From Pleodorina starrii (lineage: Eukaryota; Chlorophyta; Chlorophyceae; Chlamydomonadales; Volvocaceae), in assembly GCA_030267565.1 (NCBI GenBank), contig BRXU01000011.1, positions 2,160,501 to 2,224,500 of the forward strand: a stretch of 64,000 bases of DNA, in the 5' to 3' direction. Below, piece after piece: positions 58,778 through 64,000 of the stretch (its first letter is position 1; each line of letters starts with the position of its first letter). A program made the translations under genes and the position numbers. The notes below the pieces were generated by a model. That model made no database searches. It had not been told where the DNA came from and saw only the letters and a program-made list of their open reading frames with translations.

Positions 58778-61700
58778 ATGGCCTCGCCAGTTGAACCTGG
58801 CGTTCTGGGCGAATGGCAGTCGCTATACGACGAGTTCCTCAGCGCAGAGCGAGCTGTTGACACCGTCCAGCAGACGATGGCCCCTGACCCCAGGTGGACT
58901 CAGCCGGTTCCACCGCCGGAGCCGTCGATGATAGACCTGGCAGTACCTTCCGGAGACAAGCAACATCCAAACCGCTCTCCACCTCCACGGCCCTGGGCGC
59001 CTCTTCCGGGCGACCTTTTTGACGCTGTTGCCGATGAATGCCTGACGGATGACGCGGTTGCAGTCGAGGAGGAGCTGCTGCGGCGCCTCAAAGCCCAAGT
59101 CCCCAGCCCAATGGCCCGCAGCCCTCAGCCCGAAGACCGCAGAGCACAGCCCCGGGCGCAGCCCTACTTCCAGGAAGCTCCGTTCGGCAGCCGGTCGCCG
59201 CCCCCGCCCGCAGCCGGCGCCAGGCCACACAGCGCGGCAACCCACTTGATGGTGGGGGCCCCCCACCACCCTCCAACGCAGTCACCTGCCATGCCGCAGC
59301 GGGGCACCGTCCACGCGAGCCAACCCCTCCGAAACCACGCCGCGCCCAGCGGCGGCGCCTACTTTCCCAGCGAAGCGTGGCCACCCCACCTCAACGCGGC
59401 CATGCGAGCCTCCGTGCCGACCGCCTTCGCGCCGCATACTCACGGCCCCCGCGCCAGCCCTCCGCCGCCCCTCCGACCCCCAACGCACGCCGAGTCGCCC
59501 GCGCCGTCGCAACAGCGCCACCGCGCACCCGCCGCCTCCGCGATCCGCTCCTCCGCGCCGTCGTCGGCTGCAGAACCAGCAGCCTACGCCGCCGCCGCCG
59601 CCGCCGCCGCATACCACCAGTACCACCCTCATCCCCACCCGCACCGGACCTCCACCGGGTGGCGACCCCCTTCCGGGTCGCCGCAACAACCCGCCATCCG
59701 CACCAGCGCCAACGCGGCCTACCGACAGCCCCCGGAGCCCGCCTCCGCGCTGCGCCACGTGCTCAACATGCGAACCAGCCAGGGCCGCGGCTCCGCGTCC
59801 TCGCCGCCGCCGCCGCCGCGCGCCGGGCCGCCGCCGCCGCGGGAGGCCTCCTCCTCCCCGCCACGCGGTGGCTCGGCGCCGCGCACCAGCGGTGCCCGGG
59901 CCCACTCGCGCTCCTCCTACGTCGAGCTTCACCAGCACCGGCAGAGCAGCCCGCCGCGGCAGTTTCCGCCGGCTTCGCAGGACGAGCTGTTTGACGCGCT
60001 GCACCGCGGCGCATCGCCCAACCGGCTGCGGCTGCTGCTGCAGGCCCTGGGCTCGCCGCCGGTGTCTGGCGGCGGCGGTGGCGGGCGGGGCGCTCGCGGC
60101 TCGCAGGACCCCAGAGCGTCGTCGCCGTCGCGGTTCGCAGGCAGTGCCGCAGCCGCGGCGGCGGAGCAGCAGCAACAGCAGCAGCAGCCGTCCAGGGACT
60201 ACGCGGGCGTGCACCGGCACAGCGCGGCGTCGCCGGTGACGACGGGTCAGCGGCAACGAAACCAGCAGGCGCCACTGTCGCAGCCACTGTCGCAGCCGCT
60301 GTCGCAGCCGCAGCAGGCGAGGCGTCGCCAGCAGGAACGGACGTCGTACTCGGCGCTGCACCCGTTCTTCAGCCCGCAACGCGACGCGGGGGATGCCGCC
60401 GCCATCGCCGCCGCGGCAGCGGCGTTCGGGCCGTCCTTTTCGCCTCCGGCCCAGCGGCCGTACCGCCGCGGCGACGACGACCACCTGACTCTGCGGGGAT
60501 GGCACGAGGAGGCGACGGCGCGGGGCTCCCCCGGCGGTCTTCGGGTGTCGGCGCCCGCCGGGGCGGCGGCGCCTCGAGCCAGCGGCAGCAGCAGCAGGCC
60601 GGGCGACTCTCCTTGGCCAGGCAAGGAGAAGCGCGGGCAGAACGACAGGGCGCCAAGCGGTGCCCGGACGGCGGCTGCCGGCGGAGGCGGCGAGGGGGCG
60701 GCGGAGCCGCTGCCGCGCAGCGGCAGCGCGCGGCCGCAGGGCGCGGTCGCGCGGCGGCCGTCCGCGCCGGTACTGCACGCGTCGGTGTCGTCGGAACCTC
60801 GCCCCAGCCCTGAGCTCTTTATCAGCCCACAGGCCTACCGCGAGTACGCTGCGCGCGGCCAGCAGCAGCACGGCAGCGGCGGCCCGTGCGGCGCTGCCGG
60901 GGATCCCCGGCCGCGTCCGTCGGGGGACGGAACGGGAAGCTTTGACATGCACGGCGTACGACATGTACAGCAGCGCCTGGCGGCCGAGCTTGCGGCAGCG
61001 GGGCGGCGAGCGGCAGCGCCGCCGCCACCGCCGCCGCTGGCCGGCGGCATGTACGACGACGGCGGGCGTGCGCCGCCGTACGATTTGCCGCTAGGTGTCG
61101 AGGCGGCGGCGGCGATGGTTGGCGGCGGCGGTGCGCCGGAGGGCGCCGGCAGCGGCGGTGGTGCGGGCGGTGTGCGCGGGCGGGGCATCGCGCAGGAAAT
61201 GGACATGCCCAGGTTCGAATTCCTGGAAGAGACGGACACGGAGTTCGAGTACAACGAGAGCGTCGCGGGGCCGCGCAGCGGCGCCAGCGCCGCTGCGGCG
61301 GCGGCGGCGGTGGCGCCGTCGCCGCAGGAGTGGCATGCCAACCTGCTGGCGTACGGCCTGGCCGCCTCTGATGCGTCGAGCAGCGGCGGCGGCGGCGGCT
61401 GGCATGCCGTACCGCCGCAGGACGGCGGCCCCACCTCGGAGCCGTCACTCGTGTCCATGCTCCCGGGCAGGCAGCAAGGCGACAGCGGCGCCGGCGATAG
61501 CCCGTCAGCCGCCGCACCAGGGGCCGCACTCCGACGGTCCGTCGAATCGAGCGGCAGCGGCGGCGGCGGCGCCGCGTACCCTTGGGCGAATCCGGGCGGC
61601 CTCGCCGGCCGACCGGGGCAGGGCCAGTGGGAGGAACTGGGCATGGGACCGTACGACGAGGCAGCGGCGGCTGCCGCCGCCGCCAGCAGCGGCGGCGGCG

Positions 61701-64000
61701 GGCGCGGCGCGGCGGCCTCCGACGGGACGGACGGCATGACGGCGGCGGCGCTATCGGCCGCCGCCGCAGCGGTGATGGCGAGCGCCATCAGCGGCGCCTC
61801 CTCGGGCGGGGGCTCGCTGCGGTCGTTGAGCTCGGAGCTGGTGGCGGCAGGGGCACCGGTGCAGCCGGGCAGCGCCAGGCCGGGTGCGTGCGGCTGCGCG
61901 TGACGGAAGCGGGCAAGCTGCTGGCTGCTGTCCCATAACGCGCTGTGCTGTATTGCGCGCTGTGCACTCTGGCTGTTGCACTCTGTTGCCGCGCTGCCTG
62001 CCGAAAGAAAGAACAACAAGAACAGCAACAACAACAACACGTTTCCTGCGTGCCTGCGACATCCCCTTCGTCCCGTTGCCCCCCTCTGTACCGTTCACGG
62101 GCTCCGGCCTATACATGAATAACCCCCTGGCTGCTGCCCCACCGCCCCCCTGCCCCTCCCCCCCCCCTGCCCCGCTGCCCCCAGGTGGCCGCCTGGATGC
62201 CGCCTCCCTCATGGAGCAGCTCAGCCACCTGGACGTGAGCAGCCTGGAGGCCATTCGCGGATACGCATCCGGCTACATCGACGGAAGGGTGCAGGCGCTG
62301 CCGCAGCAGGGACAGGTGCGGTGCGGTGCGCACACCACCCGGGGGCGGAGCGGCCGCTCCTGACAGTTCCTGCCCACCCACCTATGGTTTACTGCACACG
62401 TCCACACCTATGCTTGACGTATTCGTAGGTGTTTGAAGCCGTCTGCTCCGGCCCTCGGTGCCCCGCGACCACCATCATTCCCCCTCGCCTTCGACCGTCG
62501 CCCCCTGCCCGTGTTGGTGACTCTGCGACCCTCCAGATCCGGTCCCAGGTGGTCAAGGCCGCGGTGCTGCGCCTCGTGGACCAGGCGCTGGCGGCCAAGC
62601 GCGGGGGAGCGGGCGCCCCGCTGGCGCCCGCGCCCTCCGCCAACACCATGCCCGCCGCCACTGCCAGCAGCGGCGCTGCTACCGCCGCCGCGTCGGCGAT
62701 GGCCGCGCCAGCGGCCGTGCCGCGCAGCGGCACGGACGCCGCCGCCGCTGCATTTGCCGCTGCTCCCGTGCCCTTCCGCCCGGTGTCGGCGGCTGCGCCT
62801 GTGCCCGTGTCGGCGGCGGCGCCTGTGCCTGTGTCGGCTGCTGCGGCTGTTCGTTCCTCGATGGCTCTGTTCCATCAGGAGCTGGTGGCGCGGATCCAGC
62901 GTGTGGCGGCGACCGAGCCGGGGATGCAGGGCCGGGGCGAGGCAGGGGAGGCGCGGCAGGGCGAGCAGCAGGCGCCGCCCCCGCCGCGGCTGCAGGTGAC
63001 TTGAGCGCTTGTGTGCGCGTGGGTACGTGTGTGTGTCCCTGTATGCGTAAGTGTCTGGATGAGTTCGCGGGAGAACCTGTCTCCACCTCCATGAGTTTGG
63101 TTTGTCGTACCGGCACTTGAACAACCGTCAACCGCGGGCCACCGCGGGCCTTTGCTTCGCAGGCCCCGCTGGCGCGGGCAGCGTCGCCCCCGCCGTATGC
63201 GCCTCACGGCGCCGCCGCCAGCGACATGCGGCCGCCCTCGAGCCTTGCCGGCACCGGCCCCGGCGTGTACAACCACAGCCATAGCCCCGGCGGGGGCGGC
63301 GGCGGGCTGGCCACCGGCGGGCGACCCGGGCGGCATCGCAAGCGCGTCAGCTGGCAGAGCGACTTTGGGAGCTTCGCGGAGACGGAGGACGAGGAAGGAG
63401 TCGATGGCGACAGAAGCAGCAGCGGCGGTGGCGGAGGCGGAGGTGGAGGCGGTCTGTCGCTTGCGCCCGGCGCCCAGGCCCACAGGCACGCTGCCCCGCA
63501 CACGCAGCGCCCGCCGCTGCCCTTCTCACCGCCCCGGGCTGGAACCGCCGTGGCAGCAGCGTCCGCAGCGGCAACAGCAGCTTCAGGCTCAGCGCTGGCG
63601 ACGGCGGCGTCTGCCGCCCCGTACGACGCCCAGTACGGCACCAGCGCTCACATGCCCCCGATGGCTCCGGCAGCTGCTGTGGCCGTGGCCAGCACGTCGG
63701 TCGCCAGCGGCGTCCTGTCGCCGATTGAGCCGCGGGCGGAAGGCCCGCCGTGGCCGGCCGGCGGAAGGGCGGCGCCTGAACCTGCGGCGGAGGGCTGGGT
63801 GGCCGAGCCGGCGGCCGAGGGCTCCGGCGACCTGGCCCCGGAGAGTCCAGCCCTGATCAGCGGAGCCGAGGCCCTCATTCCGCTGGCCGGTGGTGGTGGC
63901 GGTGGCGGTGGCTCCCACCTGCCGTCGTGGTCCCCCTCCGATCGGCACACCGCCTCCGCGCACGTGGCGATGCCCCTGTCGGCCGACCCCGCCTGGCGGC
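58778..64000 (+). CDS. Large low-complexity protein, 3' end beyond the window
   Basis: The family is not recognised. Exons 58778-61883, 62185-62315, 62537-62995 and 63163 to beyond 64000 join in phase, giving at least 1511 aa. The start MASPVEPGVLGEWQSLYDEF is helical and acidic. Most of the protein is disordered, with Pro, Gln, Ala, Gly and His runs and Pro-Leu-Ser-Gln and Ala-Pro-Val-Pro-Val-Ser repeats. More ordered patches are EMDMPRFEFLEETDTEFEY, MEQLSHLDVSSLEAIRGYAS and SQVVKAAVLRLVDQALAAK. In the last exon KRVSWQSDF fits the RVxF/W docking motif for protein phosphatase 1. No catalytic domain or membrane segment is seen in the part present. It is open to the last base, so the 3' end is missing. 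Confidence 0.75.

Noticed and set aside
59282..60964. 560-residue Arg/Ala-rich minus-strand frame
   Set aside because: It is the antisense shadow of the low-complexity exon of the plus-strand gene; poly-Arg composition is typical of antisense GC-rich coding DNA.

Overview
The window is nuclear DNA of a green alga of the Chlamydomonas/Volvox (volvocine) type. Evidence: very GC-rich coding sequence with strong GC3 bias, many short GT-AG introns with GTGCGT/GTGAGT-type donors, long Ala/Gly/Pro/Gln low-complexity insertions in proteins, TGTAA polyadenylation signals, one short TTTTAGGG telomere-type tract, and plant-type genes (TEY MAP kinase, chloroplast PsbP-like protein). No bacterial operons, rRNA, tRNA or CRISPR array were seen. 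Gene models were built by hand from reading frame, splice sites and phase continuity; no database search was possible.

Layout. 1-6724 is a large minisatellite (19-bp unit, with higher-order duplications), interrupted at 4326-6049 by a composite insertion: a 421-bp element with 54-bp perfect terminal inverted repeats, directly followed by a 1301-bp near-perfect palindrome. 7240-14770 (+) is a mitochondrial-intermediate-peptidase-like M3 metallopeptidase in 11 exons. 15741-17856 (+) is a TEY-type MAP kinase, convergent with 19856-18180 (-), a PsbP-like (PPL1) thylakoid-lumen protein. 22648-21349 (-) is a small unrecognised multi-exon gene, divergent from 23151-28717 (+), a large coiled-coil protein. 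29704-30312 (+) is a doubtful small basic gene. 34705-31493 (-) combines a LysM domain, a thioredoxin fold and a transmembrane segment. 35218-37171 (+) is a small, probably nuclear, unrecognised protein. 42092-38442 (-) is a putative secreted protein with fascin/beta-trefoil-like repeats. 48090-44036 (-) is the ribonucleotide reductase small subunit with a long N-terminal extension, divergent from 48544-52711 (+), a coiled-coil EF-hand protein. 58578-54706 (-) is a class-3-lipase-like protein lacking the catalytic serine, divergent over about 200 bp from 58778->64000 (+), a large low-complexity protein that runs off the window.

The genes are ordinary neighbours on a eukaryotic chromosome and do not form a functional cluster. 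Several pairs share short bidirectional intergenic regions (48091-48543, 58579-58777, 34706-35217, 22649-23150), and one pair (MAPK/PPL1) converges closely enough that the 3' ends may overlap. The most unusual items are the palindrome-bearing insertion in the minisatellite, the LysM-thioredoxin-TM protein, the lipase-like protein with Lys in place of the nucleophile Ser, and the M3 peptidase with a low-complexity insertion between its zinc ligands.
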